64,000 nt of DNA, taken from NCBI GenBank assembly GCA_029261155.1, contig JAJDBW010000010.1, positions 48,686 through 112,685 on the forward strand, read 5' to 3'. This DNA comes from Nitrospirota bacterium (lineage in GTDB: Bacteria; Nitrospirota; Nitrospiria; SBBL01; JAADHI01). This document shows positions 7,727 through 16,228 of this stretch, one piece after another. The position numbers and the translations under genes are program-made. The number at the start of each line of letters is the position of its first letter. The stretch's first letter is position 1. Below the pieces are notes generated by a model, which was not told the origin of the DNA, did not search any database, and saw only the letters and a list, made by a program, of their open reading frames with translations.

Positions 7727-9313
7727 ATGTCTGATATCGACGTTTCAAAAGAACGGGTCAATACCTCCCGCGCCGCGCGCAGCCAACAAGAAATGCCGCG
7801 CCTTTCCGCCGAAGAGAAGGATGACCTCGTTCACCGCTATCATCCCGATTACAAAAAAGAGGCCTACGCCACCCTCCGCTTTGGGCCCAACAAAGGCGAG
7901 CAAACCGTACACGAATTGGCGCGTTTGCTGGAGGGCGAAAGCCCGGTGCCCGCCGATTTCCCCGCCTTGAAACCGGCGCATCAGGTGGACATCCTCATTA
8001 TCGGCGGCGGCGGCGCCGGGGCCACGGCCGCGCTCACTGCGAAGGCCGCGGGCGCGAAAATTCTCATGGCGACCAAGCTGCGCTTGGGCGATTCGAATAC
8101 TGTTATGGCCGAGGGCGGCATGCAGGTGGCCGTTTCCCCGGAGGATTCGCCCATCCGTCATTTCGTCGATTCGCTCAAGGGCGGACATATGGCGAATGAC
8201 CGGGTCCTCTTAAAACAGCTGGTCGAGGAAGGCCCCTCGGTGGCGCAATGGCTTATCGACCTTGGCGTGATGTTCGACCGCGAGGATGACGGCAACCTCA
8301 GCCTCCGCGCGGGCGGTGGCAGCAGCCTACCGCGCCTCTTGCGCTGCAAGGACTACACGGGTCTCGAACTCATGCGCGTCCTTAAGGATTGCGTACTCAA
8401 CGAGGAGGTCGAGGTCCTGGAATTCTCACCGGTGATCGAACTTTTAACCGATGGCAAAGGTAGCTGCACGGGGGCGATTTTAAAAGACCTCGACAACGAC
8501 CGACGCATCGTCGTCCAAGCCAAGACCGTGATCTTGGCGACGGGCGGCATCGGCCGCTTGCACATTCAAGGCTTTCCCACCAGCAATCATTTCGGCGCGA
8601 CGGGGGATGGCTTGTCCATTACCTATCGTGCGGGCGCATCGCTGACCTTGCAGGATACCTTTCAATATCACCCCACAGGCGCGGTGTTTCCCGAAGCCAT
8701 GGCGGGTCTGTTGGTGACCGAGGCCATTCGTTCGGCCGGGGCGCACCTCTTAAACGCCAAGGGCGAGCGTTTTGTTTACGAGCTGGAAACGCGAGACGCC
8801 GTGGCCTCCGCCGTGATTCGCGAATGCCTCGAAGGCCGCGGAATTCAAACGCCTGCGGGCCGCTACGGGGTGTGGATTGACATGCCCCTGGTGGACCAAA
8901 TCAACGGCGAAGGGACGCTGGAGAAACGCTTTCCCAACATGATCCGGCAGTTCAGCCGTTACGACATCGATATCCGAAAAGAACCGGTCTTGGTTTATCC
9001 GACGCTCCATTATCAAAACGGCGGCATCCAGATCGATGCCGAGGGCGAATCGACCTTGAAAAACCTGTTCGTCGCCGGAGAGGCCTCCGGTGGGATTCAC
9101 GGACGCAACCGACTGATGGGGAATTCCTTGCTCGACATCATCGTCTACGGCAAGCGCGCCGGAGCAGCAGCTTCGAAACGCGCGGCGGCCTCCGATTTTG
9201 GGCCGCTTTCCTTGGACCATCTTTCGCGTTTTCGAAAAGAGCGAAGCGAGGCCGGCGTGAATTCGGATGTGGTTTCGCCGATGCTTTTTCCGGATTACGT
9301 TAAAAAGCAATAA
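7727..9313 (+). CDS. frdA: Fumarate reductase/succinate dehydrogenase flavoprotein subunit
   Basis: A 528-residue FAD-dependent subunit. The dinucleotide-binding motif is IIGGGGAGAT (about residues 91-100). Substrate-site motifs are YHPTG and GIHGRNRLMGNSLLD. The usual covalent-flavin motif SHT is here SNT (Asn124), so FAD should be bound non-covalently. About 85 residues precede the FAD fold, longer than usual. No membrane-anchor genes (SdhC/D or FrdC/D) are nearby, so the complex is predicted to be soluble. The closest functional precedent I know is the soluble NADH-dependent fumarate reductase of the rTCA bacterium Hydrogenobacter thermophilus. Direction (fumarate to succinate) is inferred from context and the Asn. 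Confidence 0.88.
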   Translation: MSDIDVSKERVNTSRAARSQQEMPRLSAEEKDDLVHRYHPDYKKEAYATLRFGPNKGEQTVHELARLLEGESPVPADFPALKPAHQVDILIIGGGGAGATAALTAKAAGAKILMATKLRLGDSNTVMAEGGMQVAVSPEDSPIRHFVDSLKGGHMANDRVLLKQLVEEGPSVAQWLIDLGVMFDREDDGNLSLRAGGGSSLPRLLRCKDYTGLELMRVLKDCVLNEEVEVLEFSPVIELLTDGKGSCTGAILKDLDNDRRIVVQAKTVILATGGIGRLHIQGFPTSNHFGATGDGLSITYRAGASLTLQDTFQYHPTGAVFPEAMAGLLVTEAIRSAGAHLLNAKGERFVYELETRDAVASAVIRECLEGRGIQTPAGRYGVWIDMPLVDQINGEGTLEKRFPNMIRQFSRYDIDIRKEPVLVYPTLHYQNGGIQIDAEGESTLKNLFVAGEASGGIHGRNRLMGNSLLDIIVYGKRAGAAASKRAAASDFGPLSLDHLSRFRKERSEAGVNSDVVSPMLFPDYVKKQ

Positions 9314-9385
9314 AGAAAAAGTCAGCATCCGCAGATGGAAGAACGCCTTCTATCTTTATATCACTCGCGATCTTGGGAGGAAGCT

Positions 9386-9814
9386 ATGAACGGACTGAGA
9401 GTCATCTTTGCTGCAGCTTTGATCTTTATATCCGGCACGGCCGTTTTTGCCGACATGTCCAGATCGGCCTCGTCGAAAGGGGCCTCGGTTTATATTATTT
9501 CACCGAAGGATGGCGAAACGGTTTCGGAACACCTGATCGTGCGCTTTGGGCTCAAAGGCATGGGCGTGGCCCCGGCGGGCACCGAAAAAGGGGGAACCGG
9601 TCATCACCATCTCTTGGTCGATGCAGAGGCCCTTCCGCCCATGGACAAGCCCATGGGCAAGGACGGCATTCAGCATTTCGGCGGCGGCCAAACTGAAACC
9701 ATGCTGATGTTGAAACCGGGCAAGCACACCTTGCAGTTGGTCCTGGGCGATCAACATCACCTGCCTCACGATCCACCCCTGGTTTCGAAAAGGATTACGA
9801 TCACGGTGAAGTAA
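9386..9814 (+). CDS. Secreted DUF4399 family protein
   Basis: A 142-residue exported protein. It has an N-terminal signal peptide (hydrophobic core VIFAAALIFISGTAVFA, likely cleaved after AFA), then a compact domain with His-rich loops (GTGHHHLLVD, GDQHHLPHDPP) typical of DUF4399. The start at ATG 9386 follows GGGAGG; an in-frame upstream ATG at 9335 would bury the signal peptide behind 17 polar residues. Function is unknown. The His clusters could bind metal, which is speculation. It lies inside the rTCA block and is followed by a terminator. Confidence 0.8.
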   Translation: MNGLRVIFAAALIFISGTAVFADMSRSASSKGASVYIISPKDGETVSEHLIVRFGLKGMGVAPAGTEKGGTGHHHLLVDAEALPPMDKPMGKDGIQHFGGGQTETMLMLKPGKHTLQLVLGDQHHLPHDPPLVSKRITITVK

Positions 9815-9816
9815 GG

Positions 9817-9850
9817 CGCGGTAAACGGTAGGAACCGCGTCTATTTTTTT
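9817..9850 (+). terminator. Rho-independent terminator after the DUF4399 gene
   Basis: Stem CGCGGT (9817-9822) and ACCGCG (9834-9839), extendable by a G-U pair, followed by TCTATTTTTTT. It should end most transcripts from the acl/acn/frd side, so sucCD may have its own promoter or depend on read-through. Confidence 0.65.
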
Positions 9851-9877
9851 GCGATCAACGATAAGGATTAAATCCCG

Positions 9878-11041
9878 ATGAATATTCACGAATACCAAGC
9901 CAAGGCCTTGTTTGCCAAGTATCAAATCCCCGTTCCGAAGGGCAGCGTCGCTTTTTCGAAGGAAGAGGCGGTGAGCGTCGCGGAATCCCTCGGCAGTCCC
10001 GTGGCCGTCGTCAAGGCCCAGATTCATGCGGGCGGGCGCGGCAAGGCCGGTGGGGTGAAGTTGGCCAAGGGCAAGTCCGAGGTGTTGCCGATTGCCGACG
10101 AGATTCTCGGCAAGATCCTGGTGACGCCCCAGACCGGGCCGGAAGGCAAAGAAGTGAAAAAGCTCCTCGTCGAAGAGGGCCTCGATATTAAAAAGGAGCT
10201 CTATCTCAGTCTGGTTGCGGATCGCGGCACTGCATCCGTGGCGATTATCGCCAGCACAGAGGGCGGGATGGAAATCGAAGAAGTGGCCGAAACCCATCCC
10301 GAAAAGATTATTCGGGAATCCATCGACCCGGTCTTCGGTTTTCAGGCCTATCAAGGCCGGGCGGTGGCCTTTAAAATGGGCTTGCCGAAGGAAGTGATCG
10401 GCCAGTGGGTGAAACTGCTTGCCAATCTGTACCGGCTTTTCGTCGATAAGAGCGCCACGCAAATCGAGATCAACCCGCTGATTATTACGGGAGACCTGCG
10501 ACTCGTCGCTCTCGACGCCAAAGTCGGCTTCGACGACAACGCCTTGTTTCGAAGTCCGGATCTCAGCGAACTGCGTGACCTTGACGAAGAAGATCCCTTG
10601 GAGACGCGTGCGGCCCAGCATGGCCTGAACTATATCAAGCTCGATGGCACCATCGGCTGCATGGTCAACGGCGCGGGTCTGGCGATGTCCACGATGGATG
10701 TCATCAAACTGGCGGGCGGCGAACCGGCGAACTTTTTGGATGTCGGCGGCGGCGCGTCGAAAGAAACGGTGAAGCAGGCCTTTCAAATCCTCTTGGACGA
10801 TCCGAATGTGAAGGGCGTTTTTGTGAACATCTTCGGCGGCATCGTGCGCTGCGAGCGCATTGCGGGCGGCATTCTCGATGCGGCGAAGGAGGTCGCGCTG
10901 ACGGTGCCGCTTGTCGTCCGCTTACAAGGCACGAACGCGGAAGAGGCCCGGCAGTTGCTTGCGGCCTCCGATTTAAAATTGACCGTCGCCGACACCCTCT
11001 GGGACGGCGCGCAGAAGATCGTCGCCGAAGTGGGTAAATAG
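9878..11041 (+). CDS. sucC: Succinyl-CoA synthetase (ADP-forming) beta subunit
   Basis: A 387-residue ATP-grasp subunit, full length for the family. Start [15 protein letters not shown], CoA/ATP region [18 protein letters not shown], and C-terminal [13 protein letters not shown] are diagnostic. With SucD it activates succinate to succinyl-CoA using ATP (rTCA direction) or runs in reverse in the oxidative cycle. An AAGGA ribosome site lies before the ATG. The sucD start follows after 26 bases, so the two are co-transcribed. Confidence 0.96.
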   Translation: MNIHEYQAKALFAKYQIPVPKGSVAFSKEEAVSVAESLGSPVAVVKAQIHAGGRGKAGGVKLAKGKSEVLPIADEILGKILVTPQTGPEGKEVKKLLVEEGLDIKKELYLSLVADRGTASVAIIASTEGGMEIEEVAETHPEKIIRESIDPVFGFQAYQGRAVAFKMGLPKEVIGQWVKLLANLYRLFVDKSATQIEINPLIITGDLRLVALDAKVGFDDNALFRSPDLSELRDLDEEDPLETRAAQHGLNYIKLDGTIGCMVNGAGLAMSTMDVIKLAGGEPANFLDVGGGASKETVKQAFQILLDDPNVKGVFVNIFGGIVRCERIAGGILDAAKEVALTVPLVVRLQGTNAEEARQLLAASDLKLTVADTLWDGAQKIVAEVGK

Positions 11042-11067
11042 AGCGTTACAAAAAGTAAGGAGTTGCC

Positions 11068-11940
11068 ATGTCTGTTCTGGTGAATAAAGACACACGGGTC
11101 TTGGTACAAGGGATTACGGGGAAGGAAGGTTCCTTTCACGCCGCCGCTTGTAAGGCATACGGCACGCAAGTGGTCGCGGGCGTGACCCCCGGCAAGGGGG
11201 GCGAGGAATGCGAGGGTATCCCCGTTTTTAATACCGTCGAAGCCGCGGTGGTGCAAACCAATGCCGACGTGGCCTTGATCTTCGTGCCCCCGCCCTTCGC
11301 CGCCGATGCGATTATGGAATCGGCCCAGGCGGGCGTGCCCTTGATCATTTGCATTACCGAAGGCATTCCCGTTTTGGACATGATGCGGGTGAAGCGCTTT
11401 TTGGCCGGAAAGCCCGTGCGCCTCATCGGCCCGAACTGCCCCGGCATTATCACCCCCGGCGAATGCAAGATCGGCATCATGCCCGGCTTCATTCATAAAA
11501 AGGGGAGCGTCGGCGTGGTCTCGCGCAGCGGCACGCTCACCTACGAAGCGGTGTGGCAATTGACGGAACTCGGACTGGGCCAATCCACCTGTATCGGCAT
11601 CGGCGGCGATCCGGTGAATGGGACCCACTTTGTCGACGTGTTGGAGCTGTTCGAAAAAGACGGCCAAACAGAAGCCATCGTCCTCATCGGCGAGATCGGC
11701 GGCGACGCAGAAGAGACGGCGGCGGCCTATATCAAGGCCCATGTCAGCAAACCGGTTGTCGCCTTTATCGCGGGCATGACCGCGCCGCCCGGCAGACGCA
11801 TGGGTCACGCGGGCGCAATTATCTCCGGCGGCAAAGGCACGGCGGCGGACAAAATGACCGCACTGGAAGCGGCCGGCGTCACGGTCGTGAAAAACCCTGC
11901 TCTCATCGGCGAAGCCATTGCGAAGCGTTTAAAAAAATAA
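11068..11940 (+). CDS. sucD: Succinyl-CoA synthetase alpha subunit
   Basis: A 290-residue CoA-binding/ligase subunit. The phospho-histidine is His247 in [10 protein letters not shown]. The CoA-binding fold ([14 protein letters not shown]) and [12 protein letters not shown] are present. AAGGAG precedes the ATG. It completes SucCD and ends 15 bases before nfi, so downstream genes may share the transcript. Confidence 0.96.
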   Translation: MSVLVNKDTRVLVQGITGKEGSFHAAACKAYGTQVVAGVTPGKGGEECEGIPVFNTVEAAVVQTNADVALIFVPPPFAADAIMESAQAGVPLIICITEGIPVLDMMRVKRFLAGKPVRLIGPNCPGIITPGECKIGIMPGFIHKKGSVGVVSRSGTLTYEAVWQLTELGLGQSTCIGIGGDPVNGTHFVDVLELFEKDGQTEAIVLIGEIGGDAEETAAAYIKAHVSKPVVAFIAGMTAPPGRRMGHAGAIISGGKGTAADKMTALEAAGVTVVKNPALIGEAIAKRLKK

Positions 11941-11955
11941 GGATACACGCCGGGG

Positions 11956-12702
11956 ATGGACCATCGGAGCCTGCACGCCTGGGATGTGACCCCGGCGGAA
12001 GCCATCCAAATCCAGCACCGCCTCCGTCCGCATCTCCGCCTCGATCAGGCACCCGAAAAAATCGAAAGTCTTGCGGGTATCGATGTCTCTTACTCACGGG
12101 GTTCGCATCAACTTTTTGCCGCCATCGTCGTCCTCGATTTAACGGAACCCATCCTTAAAAAAAACGGAAAGGACACAGCGGGTTTTCCTGTAATTGAATC
12201 CGCCACGGCCGCGCTCACCGTCGATTTTCCTTATATCCCCGGCCTGCTTTCCTTTCGTGAAATTCCGGTCATCTTGAAGGCCTGGGAGAAATTAAAAACA
12301 CGACCGGATTGCCTCCTTTGCGATGGGCAGGGCCTCGCGCATCCAAGACGCATGGGCCTGGCCTCGCATCTGGGTTTGCTTTTCGGTCTGCCGTCCATCG
12401 GTTGCGGCAAGACCCGTCTCGTTGGCGAAGACCGCAGGCCCGGTCCGGAACGCGGCGATCGTGTGGCCCTCGTTGACAAAGGCGAAACCATCGGTATGAT
12501 TTTAAGAACGCGTCTTAACGTGAAACCCCTCTATATTTCCCAAGGACACCACATGACCCTGGACCGCGCCGTCGAAATTGTCCTCGCCTGTCAAAGCCGC
12601 TATCGCCTGCCCGAAGCGATTCGTATGGCGCACACGCTAGTCAATGAAACGCGCCGGGAAGCCGAAGCGTCAGAACGCCCTGCTGAGGTCTGCACCCTAT
12701 GA
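11956..12702 (+). CDS. nfi: Endonuclease V (deoxyinosine 3' endonuclease)
   Basis: A 248-residue DNA repair nuclease that nicks one phosphodiester 3' of deoxyinosine. The family acidic residues fall in AGIDVSY, PGLLSFREIP and LLCDGQGLAHPRRMG. The GCGKTRL segment also matches the family. The C-terminus is slightly longer than E. coli Nfi. The stop overlaps the uppP start by four bases, indicating translational coupling. Its place after sucD looks like simple operon extension. Confidence 0.93.
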   Translation: MDHRSLHAWDVTPAEAIQIQHRLRPHLRLDQAPEKIESLAGIDVSYSRGSHQLFAAIVVLDLTEPILKKNGKDTAGFPVIESATAALTVDFPYIPGLLSFREIPVILKAWEKLKTRPDCLLCDGQGLAHPRRMGLASHLGLLFGLPSIGCGKTRLVGEDRRPGPERGDRVALVDKGETIGMILRTRLNVKPLYISQGHHMTLDRAVEIVLACQSRYRLPEAIRMAHTLVNETRREAEASERPAEVCTL

Positions 12703-13493
12703 GCGAGTGGTTTCAAGCGGTATTATTAGGACTCCTCGAAGGTCTCACCGAGTTCATCCCCGTTTCTTCGACCGGCCATCTTATCGTCGTCGGCCACCTC
12801 ATCGAATTCAAGGGTGATCGGGCGGCGACCTTCGAGGTCTTCATTCAACTGGGGGCGATTCTTGCCGTCGTGTTTATCTATAAAGATAAATTTTTGGGTT
12901 TGCTCGATTTCGAAAAGAAGTCCGGTTTTTCGGGGGCAAACGGCATCGTCCTCTTGGCCCTCACTACCGCACCCGCGCTGGTGGTTGGCTTGCTCATCCA
13001 TTCCTACATCAAAACCTATCTCTTCAATCCCATGACCGTGGCCCTGGGCCTGGGATTGGGCGGTTTGGTGATGATCTGGGCGGAGCGGCATCTGCCCAAG
13101 CCGGCGGAATCGAGTTTAGATGAAATCCTAAAAGGGGATGCCTTTAAGATCGGCCTGTTTCAGTGCCTGGCCATGTGGCCGGGGGTGTCGCGTTCCGGGG
13201 CCACAATTATCGGCGGGATGATGATCGGTATGCACCGGAAGGTCGCCTCCGAATATTCTTTTCTCGCGGCCGTGCCCGTGATGTGCGCCGCAACGATTTT
13301 CGATCTCTACAAAAGCCGCGATTTTTTAAGTGCCGCCGACGTGCCGATTTTTCTCATCGGCTTCGTCGTTTCCTTCATCTCGGCCTGGTTCGCCGTCAAA
13401 TTCTTCCTCCGCCTCATCAGCACCCACACCCTCGAAGCCTTCGGCTGGTACCGGGTGGCGCTGTCCGTGGGAATTTTGGCTTTCATGTTGTGA
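12699..13493 (+). CDS. uppP: Undecaprenyl-diphosphatase
   Basis: A 264-residue polytopic membrane protein (BacA/UppP). It dephosphorylates undecaprenyl pyrophosphate to recycle the lipid carrier for peptidoglycan and O-antigen synthesis, and confers bacitracin tolerance. Both signatures are present: EFIPVSSTGHL near the N-terminus and MWPGVSRSGATI in the middle. Length is normal. It ends the co-directional run that starts at sucC; base composition falls sharply just after its stop. Confidence 0.95.
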   Translation: MSEWFQAVLLGLLEGLTEFIPVSSTGHLIVVGHLIEFKGDRAATFEVFIQLGAILAVVFIYKDKFLGLLDFEKKSGFSGANGIVLLALTTAPALVVGLLIHSYIKTYLFNPMTVALGLGLGGLVMIWAERHLPKPAESSLDEILKGDAFKIGLFQCLAMWPGVSRSGATIIGGMMIGMHRKVASEYSFLAAVPVMCAATIFDLYKSRDFLSAADVPIFLIGFVVSFISAWFAVKFFLRLISTHTLEAFGWYRVALSVGILAFML

Positions 13494-13673
13494 AAGCATC
13501 CATTGCGGACGAGTAAGGCTAGAACCTTGTAATATGCAACAAAGCCAGAGACTAGGTTGTTGTTTTCCGCTTCATGCGATATCTCATCTAATAAACGTCA
13601 CGCCATTTGGATATTTGCTTACCTATACTGTGCGCTGCATTTACCCGAATCTATTTCAACTATCTATAAGTTT

Positions 13674-13702
13674 TTGACTTTTTTAAATAATGAGGCTATA
13701 TA
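13674..13702 (+). promoter_or_regulatory. Candidate promoter of the HEPN gene
   Basis: TTGACT (13674-13679), a 17-base spacer and TATATA (13697-13702) in the AT-rich 277-base gap after uppP. It would give a leader of about 60 bases. The rest of this gap shows no gene or clear terminator. Confidence 0.4.
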
Positions 13703-13770
13703 AAAATTCAATCTTAAAAACGACACTTGAATCTTATTGTAATTATATATTTTAGGTCAGTGATATTTTT

Positions 13771-14535
13771 ATGAATGTTTCTTTCGAATCGATAGAAAAT
13801 ACTCTTAAGAAAAATATCGCCGATGTCTATCAGCTGGCGCATTTTGACCGCATTGTTTTAGATTTTGCGATCAATCAGTTAGAGGGGCTTGAGAAAAAGC
13901 TGAATAAAGACCACTTTATCGATAATCCACAATTAACTGCAGCAACAACAAGAAAGTCTCTTGAAAACATACGGACTAATGAATCACTGAAATCACGATT
14001 TGAAATTATTAATAATCAATGTGTCGTGCTACTCGTTTCGCTTTTTGCGTCCGCGATCGCAGATCTTTATCGCGATGCGATTACGAATCTTGCGTTATCG
14101 GGGACCAGTCCGAAGCTAAATGATGAGGAACTCAAATTTACAGTAAGCGAAATAGTTCGAGATGATACTGTTTTGGCAAAGCGGATCGGCAGGCTAATGG
14201 AAGAAAAGAGAGACGTCTCATTTCAAGATATGAAAAGCATTGGTCGTGCTTTCAAAGAATACTTCGATGTAAAGATAGATAGGGGGAACACCGTAAATAA
14301 TATAATCATGGCGCAAGCTGGTCGTCACGTAATCGTACACGACGGGGCGATGATTAATGACAGGCTCCGAAAGCAAGTAGGAAATGCAGTGCCTCGAGAG
14401 TTGATGCCTGCCATCCCAAACAAAGGTCGCTTGTTGTTTCAGCCTAAAGAATTGAAGATTGCAGGAAGTAGCATGCTTGAATATTTCTCCGAATTACGAC
14501 TCCGGATGGAACGAAGATTTGACGATCAGGGATAA
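13771..14535 (+). CDS. HEPN-domain protein, possible RNase/defence gene
   Basis: A 254-residue, largely helical protein that I do not recognise as a named family. Near the C-terminal third, RHVIVHDG (Arg185 to His190) gives the R-x4-H motif typical of HEPN ribonucleases, followed by an acidic and Asn-containing turn as in the RiboL-PSP/MAE type. No signal peptide or membrane segment is visible. Codons and flanks are clearly richer in A/T than the neighbours, which suggests horizontal gain. HEPN proteins often act in toxin-antitoxin or anti-phage systems, but no antitoxin partner is evident. It could also be a non-catalytic HEPN. Confidence 0.6.
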   Translation: MNVSFESIENTLKKNIADVYQLAHFDRIVLDFAINQLEGLEKKLNKDHFIDNPQLTAATTRKSLENIRTNESLKSRFEIINNQCVVLLVSLFASAIADLYRDAITNLALSGTSPKLNDEELKFTVSEIVRDDTVLAKRIGRLMEEKRDVSFQDMKSIGRAFKEYFDVKIDRGNTVNNIIMAQAGRHVIVHDGAMINDRLRKQVGNAVPRELMPAIPNKGRLLFQPKELKIAGSSMLEYFSELRLRMERRFDDQG

Positions 14536-14551
14536 TAATGCTCTTACATTC

Positions 14552-14575
14552 GACCGAGATAGAATACGCTCGGTC
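14552..14575 (+). terminator. Weak hairpin after the HEPN gene
   Basis: Inverted repeat GACCGAG (14552-14558) and CTCGGTC (14569-14575) with a 10-base loop, 16 bases after the HEPN stop. The tail is only TTGTAT, so termination strength is doubtful. Confidence 0.3.
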
Positions 14576-14681
14576 TTGTATGAGTCGGTAGCGTCAGTAG
14601 GGTCGCATCTTACATTACGACAATGTATGAAATTGCAAGGCGTGACCCAATAGGCACACTTACCTCACACCAGGAGTGGCT

Positions 14682-15068
14682 TTGGCAATTCGTATTGTCC
14701 GACTAGGAAGTCCGCGTAAAAAGAATGAAGGATTGCGCATTGGCACTGTTCGGCGGCCACCGCGCGGGGTACCTAAGGAAGACTATGCGGCGAAGAACAT
14801 CTATGACCTGTGGTATCCGAATCTCGCGCCGAGCGAGGCCTTGTTAAGGGAAGCGCCGCCGGCTGAGAACGCGAAATCGTGGAAGCTTTTCCGGCAAAGA
14901 TATTTAAAGGAGATGAAGACACCCGTGGCAAAGCACGATTTGAACCTGCTTGCGGCCTTGTCGCACAAGAGTGATTTTTCCCTCGGTTGTTATTGCGCCA
15001 ATGAAGCCCGCTGCCACCGCTCGATCCTAAAAGAACTTCTTCAAGACAGAGGCGCGGAGATTAAATAG
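14682..15068 (+). CDS. DUF488 family protein
   Basis: About 128 residues. The family C-terminal signature is visible as LGCYCANEARCHRSILKELL (Cys pair plus CHR), after a conserved NIYDLWYPNLAPS segment. The function of DUF488 is unproven. I prefer the TTG start at 14682, because CCAGGAG (14670-14676) would overlap the alternative GTG at 14676. Composition is intermediate between the AT-rich HEPN gene and the surrounding chromosome. Confidence 0.75.
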   Translation: MAIRIVRLGSPRKKNEGLRIGTVRRPPRGVPKEDYAAKNIYDLWYPNLAPSEALLREAPPAENAKSWKLFRQRYLKEMKTPVAKHDLNLLAALSHKSDFSLGCYCANEARCHRSILKELLQDRGAEIK

Positions 15069-15172
15069 GCCTGCGCCGCCTGTTCTTTACGCAACTTTTC
15101 AAAACCGTGTATTACACCCTGCAAAGGCCCCTCCTTCACATCATTAAAAAATCGAAACGGACGCTGGGGCAT
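15041..15172 (-). CDS. Possible small protein (43 residues), unrecognised
   Basis: Between the DUF488 gene and the MBL gene the minus strand encodes an ATG-started 43-residue frame (beginning MPQRPFRFFNDVKEG, ending AAQAYLISAPLS), with plausible amino-acid make-up. It overlaps the 3' end of DUF488 by 28 bases and lies downstream of the MBL gene on the same strand. No clear ribosome site precedes it. It may be a real small protein, the tail of a decayed gene, or chance. Confidence 0.25.
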   Translation of the reverse strand: MPQRPFRFFNDVKEGPLQGVIHGFEKLRKEQAAQAYLISAPLS

Positions 15173-15201
15173 CGGCTCAGGTCCTAAATGCGGCGTGGAG
15201 C

Positions 15202-16071
15202 TTAGGCGGGGAAAAACGGATTGTGCCGTTGTTCTTCCGCCACCGTCGTTACCGGCCCGTGGCCCGGGAAGAGAAGCGTTTCGGGAGGGAAGGACAAGAT
15301 GACCTCCTTCACGGAATTAAGCAAGGTGGAATAAGTCTCGCTGGTTTTTGCCCGTCCGATAGATCCGGCGAAAAGGGCGTCGCCCACGAAAGCCAGTTTT
15401 TTGGGGACAATGGGGGCGGTGTCCATATAGTAAGTCGTGCCGCCGTCGGTGTGGCCGGGGGTGGATCGTGAGGTGATTTCAAATCGGCCGACGCCGATCG
15501 TCATTTTTTCTTCTACGCCGATGTGGTTTTTTAGGGCAATTTTCTCAGACACTTCGTTTGCGCTGAGATAAACCGGCACCGCTACCTGAGATTGAATTTC
15601 CTGTATGCCGCCGATGTGGTCGGGGTGGGCATGGGTTAAACACACCGCGACCAGGCTCAGGCCTGTCTCCTTCAAAAAGGCCAAGACTTTTGTCGGGCTG
15701 TAGCCCGTATCGAACAAGACACACACGCCTTCCTTCCAATCGATAAAAAAATATCCGTTGACCGGATAACTACCAATCCGACCGTCGATGACATAAATCA
15801 TGTCTTTACCCGCGTCGGCGTCCGCTTCTACAAGATAAGGCGGTGCGATCTGGGGTTCCCATTCGGCCCCAGCGATCTCACTCAGTTTTATGGGGTCCAG
15901 AGCGAGGGCTTCCGCGAGGCGGATGACTTCATCTTGCACCGGCGGCGCTTCTTCTTCTAAGGCCGTTATACGCGCTTCGTCAATGTTCGAGCGGCCTTTC
16001 AGTTCTGTAAGAGACCAAGCCTTTCCAAAACGCGCCTTGCCGATTATGTCCGCGAAAGCATCTTCAAGCAT
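15202..16071 (-). CDS. HTH-metallo-beta-lactamase fold fusion protein
   Basis: A 289-residue cytoplasmic protein. Residues 1 to about 68 look like an XRE-type helix-turn-helix (WSLTELKGRSNIDEARITALEE, then RLAEALALDPIKL). About 80-285 is a metallo-beta-lactamase domain with THAHPDH (146-152), PGHTDGG (His207), GDALFAGSIGR (Asp231) and GHGP (His271). These are the metal ligands of glyoxalase II-like hydrolases. The fusion suggests a hydrolase whose activity or ligand is tied to DNA binding. The substrate is unknown. Confidence 0.82.
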   Translation of the reverse strand: MLEDAFADIIGKARFGKAWSLTELKGRSNIDEARITALEEEAPPVQDEVIRLAEALALDPIKLSEIAGAEWEPQIAPPYLVEADADAGKDMIYVIDGRIGSYPVNGYFFIDWKEGVCVLFDTGYSPTKVLAFLKETGLSLVAVCLTHAHPDHIGGIQEIQSQVAVPVYLSANEVSEKIALKNHIGVEEKMTIGVGRFEITSRSTPGHTDGGTTYYMDTAPIVPKKLAFVGDALFAGSIGRAKTSETYSTLLNSVKEVILSFPPETLLFPGHGPVTTVAEEQRHNPFFPA

Positions 16072-16228
16072 TTATCCTCCTTCATCGTTGCATTGAAGCC
16101 AAAATGGGCATTTGCTCTCTTGGCTTTTTGATCCAATTTACTTAGAATGGTCTCGCACGGAGACATCGTTATCTTACAAGAGCGGGGTGGAATTTTCTAC
16201 CTGCATTTTTCATGGGAGGTATGCGAAG

